Position numbers and translations under genes: made by a program
Notes under the pieces: model-generated
Databases searched by the model: none
Told to the model about the DNA's origin: nothing
The model's input: only the letters and a program-made list of their open reading frames with translations
Assembly: GCF_021347895.1 (NCBI RefSeq)
Contig: NC_067129.1
Coordinates: 29,487,690 to 29,551,689, forward strand
Source: Acanthochromis polyacanthus
Lineage: Eukaryota; Chordata; Actinopteri; Pomacentridae
Direction: 5' to 3'
DNA: 64,000 nt
In this document: positions 22,075 to 34,860 of the stretch, in pieces
Numbering within the stretch: the first letter of the stretch is position 1
How the letters are laid out: each line of letters starts with the position of its first letter

Positions 22075-22900
22075 TTGAACCCATTGGAGGAAATACATAT
22101 CGCATCTGGCCCGGAAACACTGAAGAAAACGAGTAGATTTCTTTAGGTTTGTTTAGTTGCTGGGTCTTTAGCACTTTGGTTCAACTCTCGGGGTGTTGTT
22201 GCATTCTATTTCATTCAGAAATGTGTTTTTTAAAGGCTCCATTTGTGTTCGTCCACATTGACACTGCTTCTTTTTTTCATGACGTGTATTCTTAAATGTT
22301 CTCATTGAAATAATGATGGTTTTCATTGGTATTTCATGCAAAGAAGAAGTCACAAACTCATCTCCGTCCAAAAAGCAAATAATGTTTAAAGGAAACATAC
22401 CCCAAATGATTCCACTTAATATTCCATTCTTAATACCACACCAATGGGTCACTTCTTGCAAGAAAAAGAAGAAAAAAAGCCTTTGGAAAACTTGTAGAAA
22501 ACTGATCAAATAATGGACATGAACGGCATCAAAACCCACTCCTCTCGGTTGCTTCAGGGTTTAATGAGCTTCAGGAATGAATTTGGCTTCGACTTAATGG
22601 TAAAATTAAAACAGATTAACAAAAATAAGTCCCTAAAATATCGAATATACCTGCGACCACATGTCCAAGAAAAAAGAACCATCACTATATTCTAAACTTT
22701 GCATTATTTATTCATCAAATCTTCCAATATTACTTGCCAATAATGTGGCAATTTTTTGGTTTCAGTGTTGAACTGGAGCCAAACATCACAGCTAATATTC
22801 AGTTTTTCCTTTCAGCTTCAGTGTGAAAGTAAAACTTTGGGCATCGATCGCCGTTTTCTGTCGTAATATGTTGAGTGTATTGCCGTCTTGTCGAGTGTCG
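22075..22900 (+). repeat. Segmental repeat S, copy 3
   Basis: Same block order as 16960-19275 (TTCTTAAATGTTCTCATTGA, ATACCACACCAATGGGTCAC, AATATACCTGCGACCACATG), without any Harbinger insertion. Embedded frames are not genes. Confidence 0.75.
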
Positions 22901-23399
22901 AAGGTCTTTGTGAGAAACACAACGGAGACGACGTGTCAAAGAGAAAAGCTTTTTGTTTACCGACGGCGTTTTTTTGGCGATTTCTGTTGGACCAGAGCCC
23001 AGAGTGGAGCTTTCAGAGAAGCATCGGCAATCTGCTGTGAATGAATAAACCAACACAGCAAATGTGTTTTCTCACTTTTTTAAAAAAGGGAAACAATACA
23101 AGGAAGCAGCTCTGTGGGTTCATCATATCTAAAATCCATCTGAAACTGTGAGGAGAGAACGCCTCTCTTATAAAACTTCATCTGCAGTTGGATTTGTAAA
23201 GAGTTTAAACCTTTCTGACTTTAAATTTTGCTTGAGGATGAAACAGCCACTCTTTAAATCCAAAGATAGAAAACTTTTCCTTTAATTGAATCAAATTTGA
23301 GACCCTTTCTTCACTAATTGGTAGATTGCATTTAATTTACTGAGCAAATGAACGCATTTAAACTTAGATTTTCCTCATTACTGCTGCAGCTCAGTGCAC
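22901..23399. other. Unique DNA with one half of a short direct duplication
   Basis: 23240-23370 and 23780-23910 share AAAACTTTTCCTTTAATTGA, ATCAAATTTG and TTTAATTTACTGAGCAAAT. Nothing coding. Confidence 0.5.
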
Positions 23400-23690
23400 G
23401 AATGAAAAAATCTGCTTCTTAGGGTGAAAAATAACAAAATCTGCACCATCATATAACTGGCTGGTTTTATTCCACCAGAGCAGGGTTGCACCATTGGAGA
23501 CCACATGTAAATATCAATGGATCTGCCAAACCTCAGTGTTCTAGCTTTATTATTTCTCAAGTTATGACTCCTCAAACATTGATTCACTGATTGTCGTGAA
23601 GGAAAGGATGCATCAATGGACCTGACCCAACCTTCTCTAAGAATTTTTAACTTAAAAGTCACCTATGATCAAACATTTTACATGTTTAAC
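23400..23690 (+). repeat. Local duplication T, copy 2
   Basis: See 21690-21995; same order and orientation about 1.7 kb apart. Confidence 0.7.
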
Positions 23691-23699
23691 TTAATAACA

Positions 23700-24760
23700 T
23701 ATGTATGCAGAGAAAACAACAAAACAAACAAATATGTGATTTGGACTGCAGAACCTTAAGTCGACACCTTTCTTCGCTCCTTTAAACCAAAGACTGAAAA
23801 CTTTTCCTTTAATTGAATCAAATTTGGGACTCTTTCTCCATTAATTGGTGGATTGCCGTTTAATTTACTGAGCAAATTACCGCATTTGAACTTTGATTTT
23901 CCCTTCATTGGGTGCAGTTCTTAGTGAGTTTGTTCTGCAGGGTTTATTGTCAGACTTCATTCCCTGCAGAACGTGTTTAATCTAAAATGAATTTCTTGAT
24001 TCATCACGGACCCAAACAGCGAAAAAGAAGATTTGTTGGACCAGTTTAAACCAATGTGCAAAAGAATTAAGGAAAGCTGTCATGAAGTTTCCAGTTTTTC
24101 CAAAGTAAATATCAAATAAAAAGGGTTAAACATGATTTGTGTCATTAGATTTACTGTTTTTTTTTTTTTTTTTTACTGTTTAATCCAATTTAAGGAAACT
24201 TCCGTTGATTTGCTGCAGAAAAAAACTGAATGCTTCAAGAGCCATAAAGTTAATTTTTTTTCACAATTTAAAGGGACAAAGTACAATTTCAAGTTAATAG
24301 AATCCTCAAACCTGAAAGAATTGAGTATTTTTACTTGAACTGCAGCTGTTTATTGTGCATATAGCAGAAGAAAATGAAGAGTCTTTTATGAAAGGAAGAA
24401 TTGTCGAGCTTCAGCGTTTTCTTTATTTTTTCCGTGATTTATACCTTTGTTGGAGGAAGGAGCTGCTCTGTGCTGTGAGGATATGAAATAAGTAATTACC
24501 TGCAGCGGTTTGCAGAGAGAAGCTCAGAGATGATCGATGCCGAGATCGATCAGAATCGGCCCGAGGCTGCTCGAATGTGAAAATGTCACACAGGAGACTC
24601 GGGGATCAATAAGACCTATCAGTTATTTAAAGGTGAATTCCAAAAGGGTGTGTGCAGAGGCCAAACAAAGACAGGTGGAAGAAAAGAAAGAAAAACCCTG
24701 CAAAAACATGACAATGTGGCAGCAAGAGTCCCAGAAAAACTGTAAAAATCAGTGAAAACA
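23700..24760. other. Unique DNA
   Basis: Contains a T-run near 24155-24173 and the second half of the short duplication (23780-23910). No gene recognised. Confidence 0.45.
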
Positions 24761-25265
24761 ACAGAAAATATCTGCAAAATAATGAGATTTTTAGGGGACT
24801 TAGATAAAATAAAACTGTTTAATTTAAATAGAACAGAACAGAGGCTTTCATTTGTTATTGTGTGAATCCAACAAAATTTGTGATAAATTAAAAAAAAAAA
24901 AAAAAAGATTGTGAGGAAGCCACAAAAAATAAATAAGAAGTTAAAAACTATTAGTTAGAGTTAAATACGACTTTTTTTCTCTGTGATTTTGCTACATAAC
25001 AGAGAAAATCTGTAAAATAACTTTTAAAAATGTGTCAACATTTTTCAGTCCTGAATGTAAACCTTTGTCTTTCAAACAACAAATTTCTGTAAAATTCTTA
25101 AAAAGTTTTTCTGATGTAAATACAGTCAAAAATTGTTTTTAGTTTGTAATTGTAAAGATGAAGGTAAAATGATATTTTAGTGGTTTTATAAACAGTAAAA
25201 CAGTGTAATTTGAAGCCACACACTTTGTAATTTAACAAAACAGAGAAAATCTCGAAAATAATGTT

Positions 25266-25310
<45 letters not shown>

Positions 25311-25476
25311 TCATGCCATGGTCAAATGTTTTATTCTAGAATCTTATGAATATTTTCTTTAATTTTAACAAATGTATAAAAATCTGTAAAATAACAATTA
25401 AACAATTTATTTTTCAGTCCTCAATATATATTTTTTCTTTAACATAATGTCTGTAATTTTTTCTAATTTTATTACA

Positions 25477-25546
<70 letters not shown>

Positions 25547-26600
25547 TATTATTATTATTATTACACAAATGTGTCATGTTGTGTTCAAATGATGGAAAAT
25601 TTAAAATATCTGTAATTTATAAAACAGGGAGAAACTGTAAAATAACCTGCATTTTTTTCTTTAAAGTCAAGGTAAGTTCCTGTAAAGTAATATTTTGAGT
25701 AAATTTTAATATAGTACAACAGCATAATTTTTGCAGCTACAGACTGTAAAAAGAACTAAATATTACTTGTAAAAAATTCCGATTATTTTTGGGGACATCA
25801 TATACAGATTTCGTCTTTATTTAATTTTTTTTATCTGTTTGTTTTACAGTCAACATATCAATTAAGATTTTTTCTGTGATTTAACAAAATATGGAAAAGT
25901 GTAAAACAACATACTGTTTTTTGTCAAACAAAGACAAATTTCTGTAAAATAACAACATTGAACATATTTTTAAAATGCAAAACTGTAACTTTACTGTCAC
26001 ATTGTAAAAAATTAATAATGAATACCATTTGTAAAAAATTAGAATATTTATGTGGATACGATTTACAGTTTTGTGGAGATTTTTTGTTGTTGTTTGTTTT
26101 ACAGTCAACATGTAAATAACTTTTTTTCCTGTGATTTTATTAGATATTTTCTGTACTTTAACAAAATAGTGTAAAATAACAGTTGTGTTGCCATTTTTCA
26201 GTCTTCAATATAAATAATTTCTCTATCGGAAAATGACAAATTTTCAATAAAATTCTGTCAAGTTCTTGGAGATTTAAACATAGTAAAGTGTAATTTTATG
26301 GGAAAATACTGTAAATATTAGAATTACTATTTGTAAGAATACAGATTTCTGATGCAGATGTTATATACAGATGTGTTCCATTTTTATTTATTTATTTATT
26401 TTAGATGAACGTGGAAAGTAATATTTTTCAGGTATTTTTCAAAATATTTTCTATAATGAAAAAGCATTACTTTATTTACAGCTTTTTGTTTGTTTTACAG
26501 TCAACATGGGCATTTTTCCCTGTTTTTTTCACAGTTCCCACATCAATAAACCCTTTTTCTATGAAGATATTACCTGTAATTTACCACAACAGAGAAAATC
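24760..26600. repeat. AT-rich minisatellite field 3 with microsatellites
   Basis: Modules TCTGTAAAATAAT, ACAGTGTAATTTTATGG, TGTAAAAAATTA, AATACAGATTT and TTTTACAGTCAACATG recur; same family as field 2. Embedded are a TAA/AAT run (25266-25311), a TA run (about 25477-25539) and an ATT run (25543-25562). Confidence 0.75.
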
Positions 26601-27530
26601 TATGAAAATTATAGTGCATGCGCCAGAAAAACATCTGTTGCCATGTTTTGAAGATGATAAAGAGAGTGAAGAACATCAATATAAACCTATTTCAGAGGAT
26701 GTTTTCTCGGTCTGTCACCACAGATGTATTTGTGTTGCTAAAAGCGTGTTCTTCCCGGCTGCATGGAGGCCTTTGAAAGACATTTTGGGAAATGTAGGAC
26801 ATTTCCAACTTAAGTAGAAGCACAAGATTACACCACTCGATCACAGAAAGGCCTCCTGGAGCTGGGTGGATGTAGCAGACGTTATAACGGAGCGAGGCGG
26901 TGGATTTTTCTCCAGTTGTCATCATCCCATCAGAGAAAGCCCTTGAGCGGCCGGATAAATGACTCCGATTTTGGATTGAGCGCGCCGCACACCACGAACC
27001 GCGACTTTAAACAAGATGAAATGGAATTAAAATGATAGGCCGTCTCCAGGGCGCTGAAAGCAACGTGTTTCCTTTTCAACACTCCGTCTTTTCAAGCGTG
27101 TGATCTTTAGAATCCTTCGTATCCACCTCTGTGAAGGCGTCAGGTTTGCCTGCTTTTCTGCCGTTTGGCCTAATTTTGCAGATGTCACTTCACACTGAGC
27201 TGAGAGGATTCAGATCCTCCAGTCAGAAATCTGTCCTTCGTTTAAAGAGTTTCTCCTGCATGAAAGGATGGAGAATAAAATGCACCAAAATAGCACTAAA
27301 GTACCAATGATTGCTGGTGGTGCTAAACAAGACTGAAGATCTCCTTTGTATCCCACAATATTAAAGTTTTGGAGGAGAAAAGTCACATTCCTCGGGTCTT
27401 GAGGGTGATACTTTTAAAGGAAAAGGGTGTTTGATTAGTTCAAAGACCGTTCATTCTGGAGTTGTTGTGACTTTTATCTACAAAAATGGACGAAACCCAC
27501 CATGTATGTTTTCAGAATCTGACCAGAATA
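26601..27530. other. Unique DNA, possible conserved noncoding stretch
   Basis: 26870-27130 is non-repetitive and less AT-rich (GAGCGGCCGGATAAATGACT, ATTGAGCGCGCCGCACACC, GATAGGCCGTCTCCAGGGCG). No ORF with a recognisable domain. Confidence 0.3.
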
Positions 27531-27534
27531 ATGT

Positions 27535-28400
27535 TCAATTCAATTCAATTCAATTTTATTTATATAGCGTCAATTACAGTCAAATTGTCTCAAGACGCTT
27601 TACAGAACCCATATGCCTGACCCCCAGAGCAAGCCCAAAGGCGACAGTGGCAGGAAAACACCCTTTTAACAGGGAAGAAACCTCGAGCAGAACCCGGCTC
27701 TATATAGGGGGGACCCATCTGCCTGCTGGCCGGGCGGGTTGAGAAGGACAGAAGAGGGCAAGGGGGAGGGATGGGAGAAGAGGGAGGGTGGGAAAGCAAG
27801 GAAAACACAACACACATTTGGATACATGTATGACAAGATATGTGACACAAACAAAGTATAAGCCAACATTGAAAACTGACTCATAGTTTACTCTGATGAT
27901 GTACGGCTCTGACATTAAACATACTCCATATATAGCTAGCAGTAAAATTCAAACAGTATGTAAGTTAGCATAACAGTATAGTGAAGGCAATGCAGAGTTG
28001 ACTGGTGGAAAAAGGGGAGCTGGAAGCAGAGGGCTGGAGGAAGGTCAGCAGCAGCATCCCACAGTGGACATGATGGAGACTGGACCAGCTGGTGGAACAT
28101 CAACCGCAGATCTGAAGCATCCAGCTCTGGGACCAGGGACACTCGGAGAAATAGCACAGGGGGAAACAGAGTGAATGTACTGCAATAACGGTATACATAT
28201 TAAATGTAAAGGTAGATAGAGAAGGGCTCAGTGCGTCAAGAAAAGTCCCCCAGCAGCCTATAGGCCTATAGCAGCATGACTAGAGGCAGAATGAAGGGAC
28301 GTCCAAGAGGGAGTCAGCTGTGCAATGAAGACACAAGCCGAACCCCTGTGGGTCACCCAGTCAGCCCCAACTATAAGATTTGTCAAAAAGGAAAACAACC
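27535..28400 (+). repeat. Long teleost interspersed repeat
   Basis: Begins with CAATTCAATTCAATTTTATT and TATATAGCGTCAATTACAG; includes GACGCTTTACAGAACCCAT, GCGACAGTGGCAGGAAAA, CAGGGAAGAAACCTCGAGCA, later CCCCCAGCAGCCTATAGGCC and CAGCCCCAACTATAAGAT. I recognise this as a very common fish repeat of several hundred bp; its class is uncertain. Frames inside it are not genes. Confidence 0.75.
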
Positions 28401-28457
28401 AGTACAAAATCCGGCCCAAAACCAAACCTAAACTAGAAAAGCACTCGGAGAGCGCAT

Positions 28458-28769
28458 ACCTCCACCATGCCGTTTGTCTGTCCGTCTGTGTGGGTGTGTG
28501 TCTGTCTGTTTGTCTGTTAACAGACTGGCGGCCATCTCTCAATTGGACAGAGAGCTTCAAAAAATTCCTGGATCCAGACGGTGATTCAGATCACCTCCAA
28601 AATCTAATCGATTCTTGCTCTTGCTCTTCCGGACATCCTGTAAAAATTTGGTGAAAATCCGTCCATGACTTTTTGAGTTATGCTGTTAACAGACAAACAG
28701 ACAGACACACACACACACAGACGGACAGACAAACAAACTCTGGTGATTACATAACCTCCTGGCGGAGGT
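28458..28769. mobile_element. Inverted-repeat element with GTCTGT-rich arms
   Basis: The left arm starts TACCTCCACCATGCC and contains GTTTGTCTGTCCGTCTGTGT; the right arm reverse-complemented starts TACCTCCGCCAGGAGG and contains the same sequence, ending in CTGTTAACAG on both sides. Inserted in the ACCAGTCC-type repeat. Resembles fish 'CCTCCGCCA' repeats; family unknown. Confidence 0.55.
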
Positions 28770-28779
28770 AACTATTCAT

Positions 28780-29022
28780 GAAAAAGTTCAAGACAGTCTG
28801 AAACCAGTCCTCATCCAGGACCAGATCCAGAGTCAAATAAATGCTAAACCAACTTTAAATCACATCCAAAACCAGAAGAACCAAGACTGAAACCAAACAT
28901 AAACCAGTCCCAAGAAAGTCCAGAACCAGTCCAACATCCAGTCTGAAACCAGTCCAGAATCACTTCTATAGCCACAGAGCATGATACTGCCACCACCATG
29001 CTTGATGGTAGGTTTGTTTAGA
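28780..29022 (-). repeat. ACCAGTCC-type repeat with a Tc1 fragment, copy 1
   Basis: GTCTGAAACCAGTCCTCATC, CAGGACCAGATCCAGAGT, AACCAGTCCCAAGAAAGTCC, then GCATGATACTGCCACCACCA, which on the minus strand reads the Tc1 transposase motif HGGGSIML. Matches 33240-33480 and, inverted, 36850-37650. Confidence 0.7.
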
Positions 29023-29127
29023 CTTTATACTGACAAACAGATGATTCTGGATCTGAAGCTACTTTAAAATGACTCCAAGTGACTTTTGGACTTGTTCAAA
29101 TCAATAATTTACTTTTTCAGTGTCAAT

Positions 29128-29292
29128 GTTTGAATGAGGGCTGCTCAGTGGAGTAGTGGTTAGCCCTTTTGCCTTGCAGCAAGAAGATCCCCGGTTCAAA
29201 TCCCGGCCTGGGCCTGGGATCTTTCTGCATGGAGTTTGCATGTTCTCCCTGTGCATGCGTGGGTTTTCTCCGGGTACTCTGGCTGTCTGAGT
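29128..29292 (+). repeat. tRNA-like SINE/MITE fragment
   Basis: GAGTAGTGGTTAGCCC (A-box-like), TTGCAGCAAGAAGATCCC and GGTTCAAATCCCGG (B-box), then GGAGTTTGCATGTTCTCCCT and GGGTTTTCTCCGGGTACTC. This is a widespread teleost repeat often mis-called as tRNA. It is truncated after CTCTGGCTG. Confidence 0.7.
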
Positions 29293-29299
29293 CTAATGA

Positions 29300-30720
29300 G
29301 TTGATCTAATGGCTTCTATTTAAATTGTCTCAGAGGAGTCAGCAGCTGTAGTCGACTGTAATCACTAAGAAGAAGTGAGGCTAATAAAATGTGACTGACA
29401 CAACTTTCTACATCACCAACATTGATAGTTCAAGTTGCTGTCTTGATATTTGTGTTATCATTTACTATGTAGAGGCTGTGTGAAAATGTTTCTATTGATT
29501 TATGGGATATCTAGTCAAGAAAGTAAAAATTTCAGTGAGACAGTGACAGTAGAGAGGTTTTTTTCTTGTTTAAATTGATAAAGAGCAAACTTTGACCCGG
29601 AGGTACCAAAAAAAGGAACATATGATGCTAATGAAGGTATTGGTGACCCTGAACACAACATTTCATTGCTGTCTTGACTGTGATCACTGAGGACTGATTC
29701 ATCTTTTCTCATTGTGAAGTTACTTTTCTGTCCATTTGTCATTAAGTCTTCGCTCACTCTACTGCGATTCTCTCAATCTTTTTTTTAATCTGCTGTCTTC
29801 ATGCATCTCACGCCAAGAAACTGAAAACAACCTTTCTTCTCCAATATCTGGCATTTCCTCTGAATCTCTTCTCCAAACCCTCTGATTGTTTCTGGCACGG
29901 CAGACTTGTTGTTCGATTCTCGACACCTTGATTAAAATGTCAACTCAGAATGTGAGAGAAACAACAGTCGACTTATTAGAACCATAAATATCCCCTGGAC
30001 GGATCTTACAGCAACAACAACCTGGTTCTGTCTGCCAGAGATCCACAGTCTGCTTTGATTAGTCCCATTAATGTCGGTCATCTCTGGACGATCACAGATG
30101 AAGTGTAAAAGCATTGCAGCTTCAGAGGTTTGTGCCTTCCAAGTTCCTCTTTTCTGTTTTCTGCTTGGAAATTCTCCATCCTGTAACCTGCCAGAGTCAC
30201 AAAGGAGACTATTTCAAGGATTTCTGTCCAAGTGCGAGAGTCTAATTCATCTGTTGTGTGGCGAAGCACAAACCTGAAAGTAATCAGCAGCGATTTTGTC
30301 CAGACTCCTGCTTTCCAAAGAAAAACCTCCAACTTGGCAGCACTGCAGTTTGGTTTGGTTTGCTCTTAAGTGAAGAATGAAACACAGAAGATAAGATTTG
30401 CATGGGCTTCAGCTGTTCTGAGCAAACAGACTGGTTTAAACCTGAAGGAAATATTTCAGCATTTATTGCCATCATTGTTTCCTCTAATAAAGTCTTTGGT
30501 GATGTTTTTTTTTTTGTTTTTTTTACGTACACGGAGAAATTCAACTTTCAGACTTGAAACGTGCCTGAGAGAGCTGAGGTAACATAAATCACAGTGGAAA
30601 GCCATAACAATGATAATAACACTGATAATAATACATTTTATTTGTGAGAACACCTTTAAAAATATCAATAACTACCAAAGTGGGATAAAACCAAGGTATA
30701 ATCAGTACAATACTCTGAAT
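29300..30720. other. Unique intergenic DNA
   Basis: No exon or repeat recognised. A T-run lies near 30507-30525. Confidence 0.45.
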
Positions 30721-30729
30721 AAATGAATT

Positions 30730-32090
30730 CAGAGTCTTGATTTGAGTCGTTTTGGATCGTTTTTCTGTCAGTTTGGACCTATTTTAAGTAATTTTTAAAA
30801 GGTTTTGAATCATTGTGTCACAGACAAATTGCCACCCCCTGACTTTTAACAACTGATTGCTAATTTGGGTAAATTGACTCATATTGGATGAGTTTCAAGT
30901 CATGTTGGACAGTTTTTGGACACTTATAGAGCCATCTTGGACATTTTTTGAGTCATTTTTAAAAGTTATTGAGTCATTGTGTTAAAATCAAATGGCCGTC
31001 TGTTAAATTTTTTCCAATTTCCTACTCATTTGGGCAAATTCTTGTTGGACACATTTTAAATAATGTTTACTATATTACGTTGTTCAGGCAGCTGTTACAT
31101 ATTAGTTGTTGATTCCCATTTAATCTGGGAATCTTGGACATATTTTTGTCATTTTAGACTAATTTTGAGTCATTTCTGAGTCATTCTGGATGCTTTTTTT
31201 TCAAGGTTATGCATCATCTTGTATAATTTAAAAAATATTTTGGTCAATTTTTGGGTGCAAAATCCCTCAGGCCACTGTGACTTCCAGCATAGGCAAGTTC
31301 TGACTTTCAGTTATGCAGCTGACACAGATACTTCATCATCCCTGACATTTTCCAATATCCTGTTCATTTGGGCGAGTTTGACTCCTTTTGAACTTATTTA
31401 AAGTCATTTTGGACACATATTGAGTAATTTACAACACGTTTTAAGTCTGAACAAATTTAAAATGAGTCTGGATATGTTTTTACGTCATTTTGGCCAATTT
31501 CTGAACCTTTTTTGTGTTTTTGCACAAAAACCCTTCAGCCTATGTAAAACTGCATGGATTTTTTCTGATTTTGAATTCAGCTGCTCATTTCTGAGCCATT
31601 TCGGACATAATTTTGAATATTTTTTTTAGGTTATGGGTCCCCCTGGATAATTTTTTAATTATTTTGGACAATTTTGGGATCCTTTTTTACCTGCTGTACA
31701 CTAAAATCCCTCAGGCCACCTATTAATTGTGGCCTGGAGGTTGTCTTCTTTCAAACCCCTTGAGGGTTTTTTGGCAACCTTCCTTCGCATTTTTATGTAA
31801 GAAATGCGAATTGTTTGTTTAATTTTGTGTGTGAAAATTAAATAAATCAAATCAAACTACTACAGATTAACTGTTGCCCCTAAATTTAACTGATTTGTGG
31901 CGTATTTTGGGAAATCAGAGATATTTTGGACAATCTTCAAGTAACATTTGATGAGCTTCAAGCTGTTTTTTTGCAAATTTTTCTCATTTCTGACATTTTA
32001 CTGAATTTTTGACCATTTCTGAGTCATTTTGGAGAAGTTTTCAGCTAAGTCATTCTTGATGATTCACTCCTAAATCATCGCATTAAAGGA
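30730..32090 (+). repeat. GAGTCATTTTGGAC-type minisatellite field
   Basis: Modules TTTTGGACATTTTTTGAGTC, AATTGTCACCCC, CATTTTCCAATTTCCTG, CATTTGGGCAAATT and AAATCCCTCAGGCCACTGTG recur in order. Further patches at 32765-32870 and 34350-34860. Confidence 0.7.
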
Positions 32091-32099
32091 TTGACTTGT

Positions 32100-32640
32100 A
32101 ATAAATGGAATGGCTGCACAAATACACTGGAACCTTTTCAATCAACATGAGCTCTAAACTCCAGTTTTCTTTACGTTTTTGCGGTTTGAGGAGCGGTTTG
32201 GCTGCTGTTTTGGAGCCGCTGCTGTTGGACGTCTGCCTGGCCTGAACAGAATAAAGAGCAGAGTGTCTGAATGGAGCTCAGAGAGGGAAATGACAGCCGT
32301 AAGTATGTCGCCAACAAGCAGCGAGTCGCTGACTGCAGTACAATGAAGAGCAATTTCTGCTTGTCGCTTGTCGGGACGCTGATGTTGCTCTGCAGCGATT
32401 TACTCGACCAGACTGAATGGATTTATAGAAATACAACAACAGGTATTCAGCTAAGTGACGGAGCCTCAGACGGACTGTAAATAAATAAATAAACTAACAC
32501 TTGGATTGCTGCCAGAAGAGCGACGATAAACACATGCAGAGTGAGAAAGAAAATGAGAATATCCTGACCACATAAAGCGGAAATCCTGCTCTGAATGTTG
32601 TTTCTGGTGATGGTGATGTAAGTAGATTGTTCTGCAAACC
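32100..32640. other. Unique DNA
   Basis: No feature recognised. The open frame near 32271-32480 shows no domain. Confidence 0.4.
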
Positions 32641-32765
32641 ACAATAACATGTTCTGAGAATGTTCTGGTGATGTTTCCAGCAGAAGAAAGTTTTTCAAAT
32701 GTTTTCTGAAAGTTGTTTCTCTGAACATTGCAGCAAAATGTTCCACCTTTAATAGAAGACATTAC
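32640..32765. repeat. 212-bp family fragment, block E
   Basis: TGTTCTGAGAATGTTCTGG, CTGAACATTGCAGCAAAATG, TTCCACC. Confidence 0.55.
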
Positions 32766-32874
32766 AGGAGTCAGTTTGGACGTTTTTTTAACATCATTTT
32801 ACACAACTTTTGAGTTATTTTTGAGTCATTTTGGAAAACCTTTGAAAAATAGGTTATGGGTCCTCCTGTTTTAT

Positions 32875-33235
32875 GACTTCAATTCCTCTGGACAGGATTT
32901 GTTCAGTTCAACCAAACTTGCTGTCTTTCTGACTCAGGCTTGTTTCTTCATTAGTCCACAGGTTCTTGATGGTTTAAATCAGGACTTTGAGGAGACCAGT
33001 CTAGAACCTTCATTCTATCCTGATGGAACCATTTCTTTACCACGTCTGATGTGTGTTTGGACTCATTGTCTGGTTGAAACATCCAACTGTGTCCAAGATC
33101 AACCTTCTGCTGATGGTTTTAGGTTTTAATCCTCCTTCTTCATTCTTCCATTTACTTTGAGTAAAGCTCCAGTTCCACAGAGCATGATACTGCCACCTCC
33201 ATGCCCGATGGTAAGTTTGGTGTTCTTGGGGTTAA
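32875..33235 (-). pseudogene. Tc1-like transposase fragment, copy 1
   Basis: On the minus strand it matches the copy at 37590-37990: the HGGGSIML region, an indel-broken segment, a QPDNE-type second catalytic Asp region and SPQSPDLN, then loss of the last catalytic residue. The plus-strand 133-aa frame here (32728-33129) is antisense of the element, not a gene. Confidence 0.7.
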
Positions 33236-33239
33236 AAAA

Positions 33240-33480
33240 GATCTGCGCAAGATAGTCTGAAACCAGTCCCCATCCAGGACCAGATCCAGAGTAAAATAAA
33301 TCCTAAACCAAAATTAAATCACATCCAAAACCAGGAGAACCAAGACTGAAGCCAGACATAAACCAGTCCCAAGAAAGTCCAGAACCAGTCCAACATACAG
33401 TCTGAAAACAGTCCAGAAGCTCTTCTAGAAAGCCACAGAGCATGATACTGCCACCTCCATGCTTGATGATAGATTTGTGT
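33240..33480 (-). repeat. ACCAGTCC-type repeat with a Tc1 fragment, copy 2
   Basis: Same order as 28780-29022 (AGTCCCCATCCAGGACCAGA, CAGTCCCAAGAAAGTCCAGA), ending in GCATGATACTGCCACCTCCA. Confidence 0.7.
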
Positions 33481-33509
33481 ATGTTAAGCCTTTAATATAT
33501 CACATTGTA

Positions 33510-34289
<780 letters not shown>

Positions 34290-34295
34290 TATATT

Positions 34296-34299
<4 letters not shown>

Positions 34300-34342
<43 letters not shown>
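34300..34342. repeat. AC microsatellite
   Basis: About 20 AC units immediately outside the right end of the Tc1/mariner derivative. Confidence 0.95.
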
Positions 34343-34344
<2 letters not shown>

Positions 34345-34349
34345 CAACA

Positions 34350-34860
34350 TATTTAGATTTTTTTTATTTATTTTGGAGAATGTGTGGATCATTTTTTGTT
34401 TTATGCATCTAAATCCCCAAGGTCACCGTGACTCCTAGCACAGGTATTTCCTGAATTTTAATTATGCCTCTTATGCAGCCATTGCAGATCAATTGTCACC
34501 CCTTACATTTTCCAATTTCCTGCTTATTTGAGCAGAACAGAGCCCTTTTAGATATTTTTAAAGTCATTTTAGAAAGTTATGAGTCTTTCAATACCCAATA
34601 AAAGTTGGATTTCAGGTCATGTTAGACAAGCATTTAGTCATTTTGAACTTTTTTTGTCATTTAGAACCAATGTTGAGACATTTTATAAAATGTTTGCATC
34701 ATCATGGACAGTTTTTGAATTTTTGTATGTGTTATGCATTAAAATCCTTGTAATTATGTTGCGCATGCAGCTTTTATGAAAAGAGTTGTACCAATTATTA
34801 GTTTCTGTCCCTTAAATTTCAGATCACGAGTTTATCTAGGACAAATCTAAGTAAGTTTGG
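34350..34860 (+). repeat. GAGTCATTTTGGAC-type minisatellite, second patch
   Basis: GCAGATCAATTGTCACCCC, CATTTTCCAATTTCCTGC, TTTTGAACTTTTTTTGTCAT. Same family as 30730-32090. Confidence 0.65.

Noticed and set aside
27431..28654. Several 70-110-codon frames on both strands
   Set aside because: All fall in a common teleost interspersed repeat and the adjoining GTCTGT-rich element.
29128..29292. tRNA gene
   Set aside because: A/B-box-like motifs are present, but there is no cloverleaf and the flanks match a common fish interspersed repeat.
32728..33129. 133-codon plus-strand frame, with a twin at 37709-38002 on minus
   Set aside because: Both are antisense of Tc1 transposase remnants; the sense strand shows HGGGSIML and SPDLN motifs.
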